Position numbers and translations under genes: made by a program | NCBI RefSeq assembly: GCF_047030795.1 | Contig: NZ_JBKYIC010000007.1 | Origin: Frisingicoccus sp902471845 | GTDB taxonomy: Bacteria; Bacillota; Clostridia; Lachnospirales; Lachnospiraceae | Strand: one strand, 5' to 3' | Length of the DNA stretch: 64,000 bases | Notes under the pieces: model-generated | What the model was told of the DNA's origin: nothing | Databases searched by the model: none | What the model saw: only the letters and a program-made list of their open reading frames with translations | In this document: positions 24,200 through 33,123 of the stretch, piece after piece | How the letters are laid out: the number at the start of each line of letters is the position of its first letter | Numbering within the stretch: position 1 is the first letter of the stretch

Positions 24200-26524
24200 A
24201 TGGAAGATAAGGACTATGGCGGCCTGACCAGTGCCGAGGTCCAAAAACGAATCGACAAGGGACAGGTCAATACATCAGATAGTCATATTTCAAAAACAAC
24301 GGCTGAAATCATTCGTTGTCATACACTCACATATTTTAACTTCCTGAACCTGTTTCTTGGAGTGCTTGTCATTATTTCAGGGCAGTTTAAAAATCTGACT
24401 TTTCTCGGAGTTATTATCTGTAATTCGGTGATTGGTATTTTTCAGGAATTGAAGGTTAAAAAACTGATTGATAATCTGGCAGTAATCACGGCCAGCAAGG
24501 CGAGGGTCTGTCGGGACGGAAAGTTTAAAAATATTCCGATTGAAGCTCTGGTCATGGATGACCTCGTTTCCGTAGAAAACGGTAACCAGATTGGTGCGGA
24601 CTGTGTTGTTCTGGATTCGGAGGGCATCGAAGTGAATGAATCGATGATTACCGGTGAGTCCAGACCGGTGCGTAAGCTGCCGGGGGATACGCTGTGGTCG
24701 GGCAGTTTTATGGTGGCTGGAAGCGGTCGGGCGAAGGTTATCCATGTGGGAAAGGATAACTATGCCACCCAGCTGGCCAGCCAGGCCAAGCAGAAGAAAC
24801 GGGCATCCTCCGAGATGCAGGATTCGATTAAGCGGATTATTAAGGTGACAGGTACGATACTGGTACCTGTGGGTATCTTATTATTCATATCTCAGCGGGG
24901 CGCCGAGGGAATTACTTTTTCGGATGCTCTTGTCAATACGGTAGCCGGAGTTATCGGTATGATTCCGGAAGGGCTGGTACTGTTAACAAGCATTTCCTTT
25001 ATTCTTGGTGTTGGCCGTCTGGCTGGAAAGCAGGCCCTTGTTCAGGAAATGGAAGCCATCGAGGCTCTGGCCCGGGTGAATGTTCTCTGTCTGGATAAGA
25101 CGGGAACGATTACGACAGGCGCCTTAGAAGTTGTCGAATTGATTCCTTTCGGTGAGGATGCGGCCCGGATGCGGGACGTCATGAATGAGATTGCCTTTGC
25201 TTTTGACGATGTCAATGCGACTCAGGACGCGTTGATGGCCTACTTTGAGAAAACATCGAAATGGAAAATCAAATCAAAGATTCCATTTTCATCCGACCGG
25301 AAATACCGGGCAATTGCTTTTGAAGGCGAAGGTGATTACGTCCTTGGTGCGCCGGAATTTCTTGTTAAGGATAATAAAGAGTTAAATGAGAAGGTGGATG
25401 CCTGTTCCAGAGACGGTATGCGTGTCCTTCTGTTAGGAAAATGTTCCGGCATAAATATGACAGACATGTCTGTCAGCGGTGTCGTGCCGTCGGGACTGAT
25501 TGTTATTTCTGACTGTATCCGTCCGGAAGCAAAGGGAACCTTTGAATATTTTGCCGGCCAGAATGTGGCAATCAAGGTTATTTCCGGAGATAATCCGGTG
25601 ACGGTCTCAAATATAGCGGTGAAAGCCGGTCTTGAGGGCGGTGAGCGGTATATCGATGCCAATACGTTGCCGGAGGATTTCGAAGAGCTTCGAGAAGTTG
25701 TTCCGAATTACACTGTATATGGCCGGGTGCGTCCGGAACAGAAACAGCGGATTGTCAAGGCTTATCAGGCCAATGGCAGTGTGGTCGGTATGGTTGGTGA
25801 TGGTGTCAACGATGTGCTGGCATTAAAAGATGCCAACTGCGGTATTGCCATGGCAGCCGGAAGCGATGCGGCAAAACAGGTGGCCCATATCGTGCTGATG
25901 GACTCAAACTTTGCAAGTATGAAATCGATTGTCCGGGAAGGCCGGATGATTATATCCAATATAGAGCGTGTCAGCGCCCTCTATCTGACAAAAACAATTT
26001 ATTCGGTATTGCTGAGTATTATTTTTATTATTCTTGGGAGGACCTATCCGTTTGTACCGATTCATCTGAGTATTATCAGTACGACGGCCATTGGTATTCC
26101 AAGTTTTATCCTGACCCTGGAGCAGACAGAGACAGTGACCAGTAATGGCTTTATGCGCAATGTTCTTCGAATATCCCTGCCAAGCGCATTGACCATGGTC
26201 ATCATGATGCTGATTAATCAGGCTGTTGCCGGCTTTTTCGGTTTTGATGCACTGATGCTTTCAACCTATAATCTGATTTTGGCCGGATGTATCAGTCAGA
26301 TGGTTGTATGGGAAGTCTGCCGGCCGATGAATACACGGCGGCGCATTCTATGTATTGCCGTAGGCTTTATCTTTGTGGCAGCTATTTTTCTTTTCCCGGG
26401 ATTTTTCAGTATTACCCATATACTCAACTGGCGGTTAATTTTCATTATTCCGCTGATGATTCTTACCGGATATCTGATGCAATGGCTGACAAAGGCAGTA
26501 AGAATTCTGACAAAACAACGTTGA
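24200..26524 (+). CDS. P-type cation ATPase (P2-like, CtpE-like)
   Basis: 774-residue ion pump of the inner membrane. Visible parts: actuator motif ITGES (about 152-156), the transmembrane motif MIPEGLVLLTS (about 253), phosphorylation site D299 in CLDKTGTITT, nucleotide-domain block KIPFSSDRKYRAIAFEG, VISGDNP, and the hinge MVGDGVNDVLALKDAN. PEGL in helix 4 points to P2-type light-metal transport, and the overall form resembles Mycobacterium CtpE, a calcium pump; there is no CPC motif or N-terminal metal-binding domain, which argues against heavy metals. The ion is therefore inferred (Ca2+ or Mg2+). No sensible ribosome site beyond weak AGAT-rich sequence; coupled to metA across three bases. 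Confidence 0.88.
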   Translation: MEDKDYGGLTSAEVQKRIDKGQVNTSDSHISKTTAEIIRCHTLTYFNFLNLFLGVLVIISGQFKNLTFLGVIICNSVIGIFQELKVKKLIDNLAVITASKARVCRDGKFKNIPIEALVMDDLVSVENGNQIGADCVVLDSEGIEVNESMITGESRPVRKLPGDTLWSGSFMVAGSGRAKVIHVGKDNYATQLASQAKQKKRASSEMQDSIKRIIKVTGTILVPVGILLFISQRGAEGITFSDALVNTVAGVIGMIPEGLVLLTSISFILGVGRLAGKQALVQEMEAIEALARVNVLCLDKTGTITTGALEVVELIPFGEDAARMRDVMNEIAFAFDDVNATQDALMAYFEKTSKWKIKSKIPFSSDRKYRAIAFEGEGDYVLGAPEFLVKDNKELNEKVDACSRDGMRVLLLGKCSGINMTDMSVSGVVPSGLIVISDCIRPEAKGTFEYFAGQNVAIKVISGDNPVTVSNIAVKAGLEGGERYIDANTLPEDFEELREVVPNYTVYGRVRPEQKQRIVKAYQANGSVVGMVGDGVNDVLALKDANCGIAMAAGSDAAKQVAHIVLMDSNFASMKSIVREGRMIISNIERVSALYLTKTIYSVLLSIIFIILGRTYPFVPIHLSIISTTAIGIPSFILTLEQTETVTSNGFMRNVLRISLPSALTMVIMMLINQAVAGFFGFDALMLSTYNLILAGCISQMVVWEVCRPMNTRRRILCIAVGFIFVAAIFLFPGFFSITHILNWRLIFIIPLMILTGYLMQWLTKAVRILTKQR

Positions 26525-26596
26525 TGACCGGATTCTACCGTTGGTCGGTTGTCTTAATAAGGCCCGGAATGTAAGATAATTTCAGGAGGTGGCCTT

Positions 26597-27397
26597 ATGT
26601 ATCAGACAGACAGGGAAAAAAACGGTTTTACCTATCAGATGGACAACAAAAAATTCGGAGAGTTTATCGCGCAGCTCCGGAAAGAAAAACGGTTAACCCA
26701 GAAGGAACTGGCCGACCGGCTTTTTATATCGGATAAAGCGGTCAGCAAGTGGGAACGGGGCTTAAGTATGCCGAACGTCTCGATGCTGATTCCTATGGCA
26801 GAGATTCTCGGGGTGACAGTAACGGAACTGCTTCGCGGGGAACGTCTTGAGGCAGAAAGCGCATTGAACAGGGATGAGGTTGAGAAACTGGTGACTCGTT
26901 CAATGGATATGTCATTGAGGGAAGAGAAAGCCCGGCGAAAGCTTCGAAAACGATGGACAGGAATTTATGGAGCCACTTTGTGTATCGTGGTAATAGAGCT
27001 TTTTGTTTTTCGGGTTTTTGGCTTTACCTGGAATGATATGGCGGACAGTATGGTGCCTTATACGGGAATATTATTATTGTTTGGCGGCTGGTTCTGCATT
27101 TTTGCGAGAGAAACGCTGCCGGCCTATTATGACGAGAACAAAATTAATTTTGTTTCCGACGGGGCTTTTCGAATCAATATGATCGGGCTGCATTTTAATA
27201 ACAGTAACTGGCCCCATATTCTGAATGCGGGTCGTGTCTGGAGCTGTGCCGGAGCCGCTCTGCTTCCGGTGGTGGGCTTCGTTCTCTGGCATCTGTATGG
27301 GAGTGAATTAGGGGTCATTACTCGATTGATCGTTCCATTGGCTTTTATTTTGGGAATATTTATACCGATGTATGTGTTTGGGAAAAAATTTGAATGA
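26597..27397 (+). CDS. XRE-family regulator with membrane-anchored C-terminus
   Basis: 266 residues. An HTH_3/Cro-type DNA-binding domain (about 18-75: FIAQLRKEKRLTQKELADRL, ISDKAVSKWERGLSMP, LLRGE) is joined to four predicted membrane segments (about 124-142, 154-168, 216-234, 240-258). This 'helix-turn-helix plus membrane' form is common in Lachnospiraceae; function is unknown, probably sensing an envelope signal. The ATG at 26597 has GGAGGTGG upstream, so the short N-terminal extension before the HTH is probably real. Confidence 0.88.
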   Translation: MYQTDREKNGFTYQMDNKKFGEFIAQLRKEKRLTQKELADRLFISDKAVSKWERGLSMPNVSMLIPMAEILGVTVTELLRGERLEAESALNRDEVEKLVTRSMDMSLREEKARRKLRKRWTGIYGATLCIVVIELFVFRVFGFTWNDMADSMVPYTGILLLFGGWFCIFARETLPAYYDENKINFVSDGAFRINMIGLHFNNSNWPHILNAGRVWSCAGAALLPVVGFVLWHLYGSELGVITRLIVPLAFILGIFIPMYVFGKKFE

Positions 27398-27435
27398 AAG
27401 CCATGATTTGAGAAAAAATTTATGAAAAAATACCT

Positions 27436-27464
27436 TTGACGCCAATGAGAAAAAATGGTATTAT
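27436..27464 (+). promoter_or_regulatory. Promoter before the rubrerythrin leader
   Basis: TTGACG (27436-27441), 17-base spacer, TATTAT (27459-27464). The predicted start (about 27471) lies at the foot of the hairpin that follows. Confidence 0.7.
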
Positions 27465-27473
27465 AATTAGTAC

Positions 27474-27524
27474 AGCGAGTAGCAAAACTGCGTAAATCCG
27501 GTTGATTGCTACTCGCTTTTTTTA
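27474..27524 (+). terminator. Terminator-like hairpin in rubrerythrin leader
   Basis: AGCGAGTAGCAA (27474-27485) pairs perfectly with TTGCTACTCGCT (27506-27517), followed by eight T. It starts within a few bases of the predicted transcription start, 38 bases before the rubrerythrin gene, so it either attenuates that gene or ends a ~55-nt RNA. It could also serve the upstream XRE gene. Confidence 0.88.
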
Positions 27525-27562
27525 TGAAATAAAAACTATTTGCAGGTTAAGGAGGAAATCAT

Positions 27563-28228
27563 ATGGAAAAGTGGAAATGTACAGTATGCGGATATATTCA
27601 TGAAGGACCATTGCCTGAGGATTTTGTCTGCCCGCGATGTAAACAGCCGGCTTCTGTTTTCGTTTTGTTGAAGGATGAAACAGCGGAAGGGAAAAATCCG
27701 TACGCAGGAACAAAAACGGAAAAAAATCTGGAAGAGGCTTTCTCTGGTGAAAGTCAGGCCCGTAATAAGTATACATTCTTTGCTGCAGTGGCACAGCGAG
27801 AAGGCTATGAACAGTTGGCAGAATTATTCCTGAAAACAGCCCGTAATGAACAGGAGCATGCACGGATGTGGTTTGAAGCTCTTGGAGGTATCGGAGGAAC
27901 CGCAGAGAATTTGTTGGCGGCAGCCGAAGGTGAGAATTATGAGTGGACAGACATGTATGACCGCATGGCTAAGGAAGCGGAAGAGGAAGGTTTCCCTGAG
28001 ATGGCTGAAAAATTCCGCCGTGTAGGTGAAATTGAAAAGGCTCATGAGGAACGTTACCGCAGATTATTGCACAATGTTGAGATGCAGGAAGTATTTGCAA
28101 AAAGCGGACAGAGCATGTGGGAATGCCGTGTGTGCGGACATCTGGTTGTCGGCACGGAGGCACCTGAGGTATGTCCGGTCTGTGGATATTCCCAGAGTTA
28201 TTTTGAAGTTCGTAAAGAAAACTATTGA
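27563..28228 (+). CDS. Rubrerythrin with rubredoxin domains at both ends
   Basis: 221 residues: N-terminal rubredoxin (CTVCGYIHEG ... CPRCKQP, 6-26), ferritin-like diiron domain (about 50-180; ligands in SGESQARNKY, NEQEHARMW, EIEKAHEERY), and a C-terminal rubredoxin (CRVCGHLVVG ... CPVCGYS, about 188-212). Classical rubrerythrin has only the C-terminal one and reverse rubrerythrin only the N-terminal one. Role: reduction of H2O2 in anaerobes, with two possible electron entry sites. AAGGAGG precedes the ATG. Preceded by an attenuator-like leader and followed by its own terminator. Confidence 0.93.
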   Translation: MEKWKCTVCGYIHEGPLPEDFVCPRCKQPASVFVLLKDETAEGKNPYAGTKTEKNLEEAFSGESQARNKYTFFAAVAQREGYEQLAELFLKTARNEQEHARMWFEALGGIGGTAENLLAAAEGENYEWTDMYDRMAKEAEEEGFPEMAEKFRRVGEIEKAHEERYRRLLHNVEMQEVFAKSGQSMWECRVCGHLVVGTEAPEVCPVCGYSQSYFEVRKENY

Positions 28229-28252
28229 TGATTCAGTCCGTTACAGGTCTGA

Positions 28253-28313
28253 AAAAGCGTGTCGCCAAAAAGGCATAAGTCCAGCTCTTTTGACGACACG
28301 CTTTTATTTTTTT
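28253..28313 (+). terminator. Terminator after rubrerythrin
   Basis: AAAAGCGTGTCG (28253-28264) pairs with CGACACGCTTTT (28294-28305), followed by ATTTTTTT. It lies between the rubrerythrin and MATE genes; the MATE ribosome site follows at once. Confidence 0.9.
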
Positions 28314-28330
28314 GATGGAGGAGAATTCCA

Positions 28331-29755
28331 ATGAATGAGAAATCGAATACATTTTTAGAAACAGAGCCAATAGGTGCTCTGATGAGAAAATATGCGGTAC
28401 CATGTATCATTTCCCTGCTGGTGGCCGCGTTATATAACATTGTTGACCAGATTTTTATTGCCAATGCAAGCTATTTGGGTTCCTATGGCAATGCGGCAAA
28501 TACGGTTGTTTTTCCGCTGACAGTGGTGGCTCTTGCTATTGCTGTAATGATTGGCGATGGCTGTTGTGCTTTTGTCAGTATCAGTCTTGGAGCAAATAAA
28601 AAAGAGGATGCCCATAAAGGTATCGGAAGTGCCGTTTTGCTCTGTGTCATCAGCAGTCTGGTTCTTACCGCTGTTTATCTGATATTTCAGGAACAGATTC
28701 TGACCGTATTCGGCGGTCGGGTCAATGAAGAGACCTTTTATCATGCGAAGGAGTATTTCTTCTGGATTACTCTTGGCGTACCTTTTTATATGTTTGGTCA
28801 GGCCATGAATCCGATTATTCGTTCCGATGGAAGTCCGAAGTTTGCTATGGTTTCCACATTGGCCGGTGCAGTGACCAATATTATTCTGGATCCGATTTTC
28901 ATTTTTATTTTTAAGTGGGGTATGATGGGCGCTGCTGTGGCGACAGTGCTCGGTCAGGTACTGACCGCGGTTTTATCCATCTGGTACTTGTGCCATATGA
29001 AAGCTGTCAAACTGGAAAAGAGCAGTTTTGGAATTCATCCGAGACTTGCTGCCAAATATTTGCCTTTGGGTATCTGTAGTTTCCTGTCTCAGATCTCTCT
29101 GGTCGCTGCGATGGCTGCTATCCAGAATATGACTTTGAAATATGGTGCCATTGACCCGATTTTTGGACAGAGTCAATATGCTCAGATTCCAATGGCCGTA
29201 TTGGGCATTGTCATGAAATTCTTCCAGATCGTTATTTCCATTGCCGTAGGCATGGCGGCCGGTTGTATTCCGATTGTGGGTTATAATATCGGTGCCGGAC
29301 GAAAAGACAGAGCGGCAAATCTTTTCACACGGCTTCTAATCTGTGAAGCAGCTGTGGGAGCGGTAGCATTACTCATTGTAGAATTATTCCCTCGACAGTT
29401 GATCGGCATTTTTGGTGCGGCCAATGAAAGCAGCTATTATACTGATTTTGCCGTAAAATGCTTCCGTGTTTACTTATGTATGATGATTTTAGCAACTGTA
29501 AACAAGGCAACTTTCATTTATTTACAGTCTCTGGGCAAGGCCCTTTTATCCACCATGCTTTCTATGGTGCGGGAAGTGGTTTTTGGCGTTGGCTTTGCAC
29601 TGATTCTTCCAATCTTTTTTGGTTTAGACGGAGTATTATATTCGATGCCGGTGTCGGATGTTCTTACATTTATCATATCCGCAATTGTCATCGCATACAC
29701 GTACAAAACACTGAGAGTTGCGTCCATAGAGCGGGAGGTAAAATATGAGCAATAG
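28331..29755 (+). CDS. MATE family efflux transporter
   Basis: 474-residue inner-membrane exporter of the MATE superfamily (Na+ or H+ driven drug or metabolite extrusion), with about 12 hydrophobic segments in two similar halves. Family marks: N-terminal PIGALMRKYAVPCIISLL, NIVDQIFIAN, VTNIILDPIFIFIFKWGMMGAAVATV and the second-half GCIPIVGYNIGAGRKDRA. GGAGGAGAATTCC precedes the ATG. It overlaps the following kinase-like gene by 11 bases, showing a two-gene operon. The substrate cannot be read. Confidence 0.93.
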   Translation: MNEKSNTFLETEPIGALMRKYAVPCIISLLVAALYNIVDQIFIANASYLGSYGNAANTVVFPLTVVALAIAVMIGDGCCAFVSISLGANKKEDAHKGIGSAVLLCVISSLVLTAVYLIFQEQILTVFGGRVNEETFYHAKEYFFWITLGVPFYMFGQAMNPIIRSDGSPKFAMVSTLAGAVTNIILDPIFIFIFKWGMMGAAVATVLGQVLTAVLSIWYLCHMKAVKLEKSSFGIHPRLAAKYLPLGICSFLSQISLVAAMAAIQNMTLKYGAIDPIFGQSQYAQIPMAVLGIVMKFFQIVISIAVGMAAGCIPIVGYNIGAGRKDRAANLFTRLLICEAAVGAVALLIVELFPRQLIGIFGAANESSYYTDFAVKCFRVYLCMMILATVNKATFIYLQSLGKALLSTMLSMVREVVFGVGFALILPIFFGLDGVLYSMPVSDVLTFIISAIVIAYTYKTLRVASIEREVKYEQ

Positions 29756-30329
29756 AATTATAACCATCAGCCGGGAATTTGGCAGCGGTGGCCGGACAAT
29801 CGGCAGAGAGACGGCCATGAAGCTTGGAATACCATGTTACGATCAAGAATTGATTGAGAAAATCGCTGAGGAAAGTGGATTTGACAAAGAATATATCGCA
29901 GAGCGGGGAGAGTATGCCTCCCATGGCGGATGGCTTGCCAGTGCATTTTCGGACAGAGATTTTAATGGACATTCGAATCAGGACTATCTGTGGAAGGTTC
30001 AGCGGGAGGTTATTTTAGAGCTGGCGGAAAAAGGGCCTTGTGTGATCGTAGGGCGTTGTGCAGATTACATTTTAAAAGATACGCAGGATTGTCTGACGGC
30101 ATTTATTCATTCAGATATGGCACGGCGTGCCGAACGTATTGTCAAACAGTATGGTGAACGGTCTGAATCGCCGGAAAAGCGTCTGAGAGATAAGGATAAG
30201 CGGCGGGCAGCCTACTATCAGTTCTATACGGATATGAAGTGGGGTGCTGTGGAACATTATCATGTTGCTCTGGACAGCGGTATTTTAGGCATTGAGAAGT
30301 GTGTGGATGTTCTTGTGAGTTTATATTAA
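29745..30329 (+). CDS. Cytidylate kinase-like family protein
   Basis: 194 residues with the N-terminal pattern IITISREFGSGGRTIGRETAMKLG, a P-loop-type nucleotide-binding segment of the Cytidylate_kin2 family, and CVIVGRCADYIL in the middle. It is related to but distinct from the essential Cmk; the family is common in gut Firmicutes and its substrate is unknown. The start ATG lies inside the end of the MATE gene with GGGAGG just upstream (11-base overlap). Confidence 0.85.
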   Translation: MSNRIITISREFGSGGRTIGRETAMKLGIPCYDQELIEKIAEESGFDKEYIAERGEYASHGGWLASAFSDRDFNGHSNQDYLWKVQREVILELAEKGPCVIVGRCADYILKDTQDCLTAFIHSDMARRAERIVKQYGERSESPEKRLRDKDKRRAAYYQFYTDMKWGAVEHYHVALDSGILGIEKCVDVLVSLY

Positions 30330-30347
30330 TTAGATAGGGTATAAGAG

Positions 30348-30390
30348 GGTCTCCCCTAAGTCATTTTAGGACTTTTGGGAGACCTGTTTT
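30348..30390. terminator. Bidirectional terminator between kinase-like gene and GNAT gene
   Basis: GGTCTCCC (30348-30355) pairs with GGGAGACC (30377-30384), with inner CCTAA/TTAGG pairing and TGTTTTATTTT after it. The stop codon of the minus-strand GNAT gene lies inside the loop. Confidence 0.82.
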
Positions 30391-30911
30391 ATTTTGGATG
30401 CGATCCATGGTGAAAATAAATTGGTAAAAATGGCATGGTATTCATCAAAGGTTACCTGGGGACCATTGGTCAAAATCTCCATTTCAATCCCGAACAGATT
30501 GACACGGAAAGGCATGACTGTCATACCATTTCTCAGATAAAATGCTTTTCTTCGAATGCGTTCCGGGGTGTTTTCCGATGGAATGTCCGGCGCTTCGATT
30601 TCAAGCAGAAAACGTTTGCCAGAATATCTCTCAAAGAGCAGACGGAGAGCTGAAGAGCCGGTACCATTATTTCTTTGGCTGTCGTCAACCGCAAAATAGT
30701 CCAGAAGAACAATGTCCTTATAAAGAATGGTAATGGCCAGACCAAGAAAATCTCCGGCATCGCTTTCAATCGATAATATTTCCATAGAGCCTTCGGACTG
30801 TTTTTTGCGTATCATATAAAATGGTTTTCGTTCGGCAGCAGGAAAAGCGCGGAGGTATAAATTTTTAATATCCGACAGACGTGTCCGGCTGAGGTCCTGG
30901 GTTAATTTCAT
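30366..30911 (-). CDS. GNAT family N-acetyltransferase
   Basis: 181 residues. The acetyl-CoA-binding motif A is visible in YFAVDDSQRNNGTGSSALRLL (core Q-R-x-x-G-x-G, about residues 70-90), followed by LEIEAPD and an FYLRNGM segment typical of motif B. Acceptor substrate unknown. It is the only minus-strand gene in this region; its C-terminus overlaps the shared terminator. Divergent from the 31009 gene. Confidence 0.88.
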   Translation of the reverse strand: MKLTQDLSRTRLSDIKNLYLRAFPAAERKPFYMIRKKQSEGSMEILSIESDAGDFLGLAITILYKDIVLLDYFAVDDSQRNNGTGSSALRLLFERYSGKRFLLEIEAPDIPSENTPERIRRKAFYLRNGMTVMPFRVNLFGIEMEILTNGPQVTFDEYHAIFTNLFSPWIASKIKQVSQKS

Positions 30912-30928
30912 AGGGATATCCGCCTTTC

Positions 30929-30957
30929 TTGTGTTTTGTCTATCTGAATAGTATAAT
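30929..30957 (+). promoter_or_regulatory. Promoter of the DUF4299 gene
   Basis: TTGTGT (30929-30934), 17-base spacer, TATAAT (30952-30957), giving a ~45-base leader to the ATG at 31009. Confidence 0.65.
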
Positions 30958-31008
30958 ACGAATGGAGAGAAATGCCAAGTCTGCTATTAAAACAGGGAGG
31001 GAAAAGAA

Positions 31009-31878
31009 ATGTCGCTGGACGTTTGTATAACACAAAAGGGACTTTTTAAAAAGGGGATACCATTGGAAGTCATTCTCGGGAATGAGTTGAGCTATGGAAA
31101 TTTTGACGGGCTTTGTCTGGAGTGCGGCCAGTTGGGAGAAACCGAATTTCTGGCCTATCACCCGGCACATATTGGCAGAGGATTCAGTATTCAGTGGAAT
31201 GTTAATGAGACAAAATCTGTGACTCTTAGATTGCTCACGCCGACCAGTAAAGAAGAGCTTCGTGATTTTTATCAGTGCGTTGCGAGAATTTCATCCTATT
31301 GGAAGTGCAGTATGGAGGTGGATGGAGCACCGACGACACAAAAGGCGTTTTTGAGTAATTTTGAGGATATGGCGGATTTTAACCTGCGGGCTTTAAAGGA
31401 AATGTGCCGACGGATTTTAAGCGGTGAAAGCTCGAATTTGTCTTTGTACGCAGTGATGTTCCCGTTGGTACTCGGTAAAAAAGAGGCAGAACGGTTTGTG
31501 GAAAGCTCTGACCTGGATGATTTCAGAGACTATATGCATGAAAAGCAGAGTATCGATGCCTATTATGCCCGGCCACAGTTTTACCGGGATGGACAGGGGT
31601 ATTTTGGTGCGTTGTGTCTCAGTGAAGATGTGCGGACGATTTTGCCGTCTATACCCCGCGTACCATTTGGCATACAGGACCCGGACACAGGCAAAGCCCT
31701 TGAGGTTGGGCGATGGGAAGCTTATCTTTATTCCGGAAGCCAGAATAAGGGGTTGGGGACCATGCCGTATGAGGAATTATTAAAACGGCTTCCACAGGAT
31801 AAGGTATCTGAGTTTGATGCAGAACACATCCTGATTGAAAATCTTAAGCCGGACGAATTTGAAAAATTAATATTGTGA
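31009..31878 (+). CDS. DUF4299-like protein of unknown function
   Basis: 289 residues. The opening SLDVCITQKGLFKKGIPLEVILG resembles what I recall of DUF4299 proteins of streptococci and Lachnospiraceae. No signal peptide, membrane segment or catalytic motif is visible; it is rich in aromatic and acidic residues and ends EHILIENLKPDEFEKLIL. The ribosome site is AGGGAGG. It is followed by two small genes on the same strand (44- and 29-base gaps), suggesting one transcript. Function unknown; the family name is from memory. Confidence 0.72.
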   Translation: MSLDVCITQKGLFKKGIPLEVILGNELSYGNFDGLCLECGQLGETEFLAYHPAHIGRGFSIQWNVNETKSVTLRLLTPTSKEELRDFYQCVARISSYWKCSMEVDGAPTTQKAFLSNFEDMADFNLRALKEMCRRILSGESSNLSLYAVMFPLVLGKKEAERFVESSDLDDFRDYMHEKQSIDAYYARPQFYRDGQGYFGALCLSEDVRTILPSIPRVPFGIQDPDTGKALEVGRWEAYLYSGSQNKGLGTMPYEELLKRLPQDKVSEFDAEHILIENLKPDEFEKLIL

Positions 31879-31922
31879 TGCTCCGATGGGTGCATTGAAA
31901 AATAGAATCAGGTGGTGACAGA

Positions 31923-32459
31923 ATGAATACGGAAAAATTAATAAAAAATATTATGGATCAAATTAAAGAGGCTCAGATTAAACTGGGATTTGCGAAAGAA
32001 ACGACACGTCTGTATTATCCGGTGGAGTCCTTAAACGCTATGCTTGGTATCCATGCGGAAAGCGACGAAGAAATGCTGGAGGCTTTGGCGTCGTCAGACC
32101 TTCATGACACGGGACTTGGGCAGCTTCGTATTTCAGCCCATAAAGGTCGTATCGAAATCAGTGTGCCGCCGGAGGGTGCGGAGTATGTCCATGAACATGT
32201 GGGAGAACCGGTTTTTTTGAAAGCTATGATTGAATTATTCCGGCAAAATCATCATTGCAGCGTTGCAGATATCCGGGCGCTGTTTGAAAGCTTCAGTAAA
32301 GACTATGTCTGTGAAAAAATGCCGGAGGGCTCTGATTTTGACGAGGTCCTCTATTTTAAAGACACCTCGGTTGACTCGTATTACTATTGTGTTAAAGAAG
32401 AGATGGGCCATACCATTTATCATCGGTTTACTAAAGAAGATATGGAAAATCTCTGGTAA
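31923..32459 (+). CDS. DUF3877-like protein of unknown function
   Basis: 178 residues, cytosolic. The N-terminus (KLIKNIMDQIKEAQIKLGFAKETTRLYYPVESL) resembles DUF3877 proteins of clostridia, recalled from memory. The middle (RISAHKGRIEISVPPEGAEYVHE) and the acidic C-terminus show no active-site pattern. AGGTGGTG precedes the ATG. Gene spacing places it in a set with the DUF4299-like and zinc-ribbon genes. Confidence 0.7.
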   Translation: MNTEKLIKNIMDQIKEAQIKLGFAKETTRLYYPVESLNAMLGIHAESDEEMLEALASSDLHDTGLGQLRISAHKGRIEISVPPEGAEYVHEHVGEPVFLKAMIELFRQNHHCSVADIRALFESFSKDYVCEKMPEGSDFDEVLYFKDTSVDSYYYCVKEEMGHTIYHRFTKEDMENLW

Positions 32460-32488
32460 CATTTTCTCAGTGGTTTGGAGGGAAAAGC

Positions 32489-32857
32489 ATGTTCTTCATG
32501 ATGGGAATTAATGAAGGAAGAAAAGAATTAAATTATCATCAAATGATTGTTTGTGACCATTGCGGTGCCTACGGCCAATATCGTGTGTTTATGACGTATA
32601 CGGTATTGTCCCTGTTTTTCATACCATGTTTTAAATGGAATCGGCGGTATTTTGTTCAGACAACATGCTGCAATACAATTTATCGTTTGGATTCGGAGAT
32701 TGGTAAACGGATTGCCAAAGGCGAAAATGTAGAAATACGCCCGGAACATTTGCAGGGAATGGAACGGGCCGGTTCAAGAATCAAGCGGTGCAGCCAATGC
32801 GGATTTGCAACGACAGAAGACTTTGAATATTGTCCGAAATGTGGGAATCGATTGTAG
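32489..32857 (+). CDS. Zinc-ribbon protein
   Basis: 122 residues with two zinc-binding regions: CDHCGAYGQY (with CC at about 61-62 as the likely partner) and a C-terminal CSQCG ... CPKCGNRL. A hydrophobic stretch (VLSLFFIPCFKW, about 40-51) lies between them. It resembles zinc_ribbon_15 proteins. Role unknown. GGAGGG precedes the ATG. Confidence 0.8.
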   Translation: MFFMMGINEGRKELNYHQMIVCDHCGAYGQYRVFMTYTVLSLFFIPCFKWNRRYFVQTTCCNTIYRLDSEIGKRIAKGENVEIRPEHLQGMERAGSRIKRCSQCGFATTEDFEYCPKCGNRL

Positions 32858-32938
32858 TTTTAATGACTTGATGCAGTTCGGAATTTTCTTGATAGCACTA
32901 CTGACGTTCATTCATTTGATTAGTCATTAGTAAATCAA

Positions 32939-32981
32939 AAGCCCCACCCCAGAATTCTCAACAACCGGGTGGAGCTTTATA
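32939..32981 (+). terminator. Terminator after the zinc-ribbon gene
   Basis: AAGCCCCACCC (32939-32949) pairs with GGGTGGAGCTT (32967-32977) with one mismatch, followed by TATAAAA. A second, weaker AACCA/TGGTT hairpin lies at about 32993-33011. The remaining intergenic bases to 33123 are AT-rich with no clear gene. Confidence 0.7.
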
Positions 32982-33123
32982 AAACAACGGCCAACCACTG
33001 TGTATGGTTGTTCTCTTGGTTTAAATATAGCATATGAATTTGGTTTATGCAATATTGAATAAAATTATTCTGTAAAGAATTTGGCGCAGAGAAAGTACTT
33101 AATGATAAAAAAGGGGATTATAG

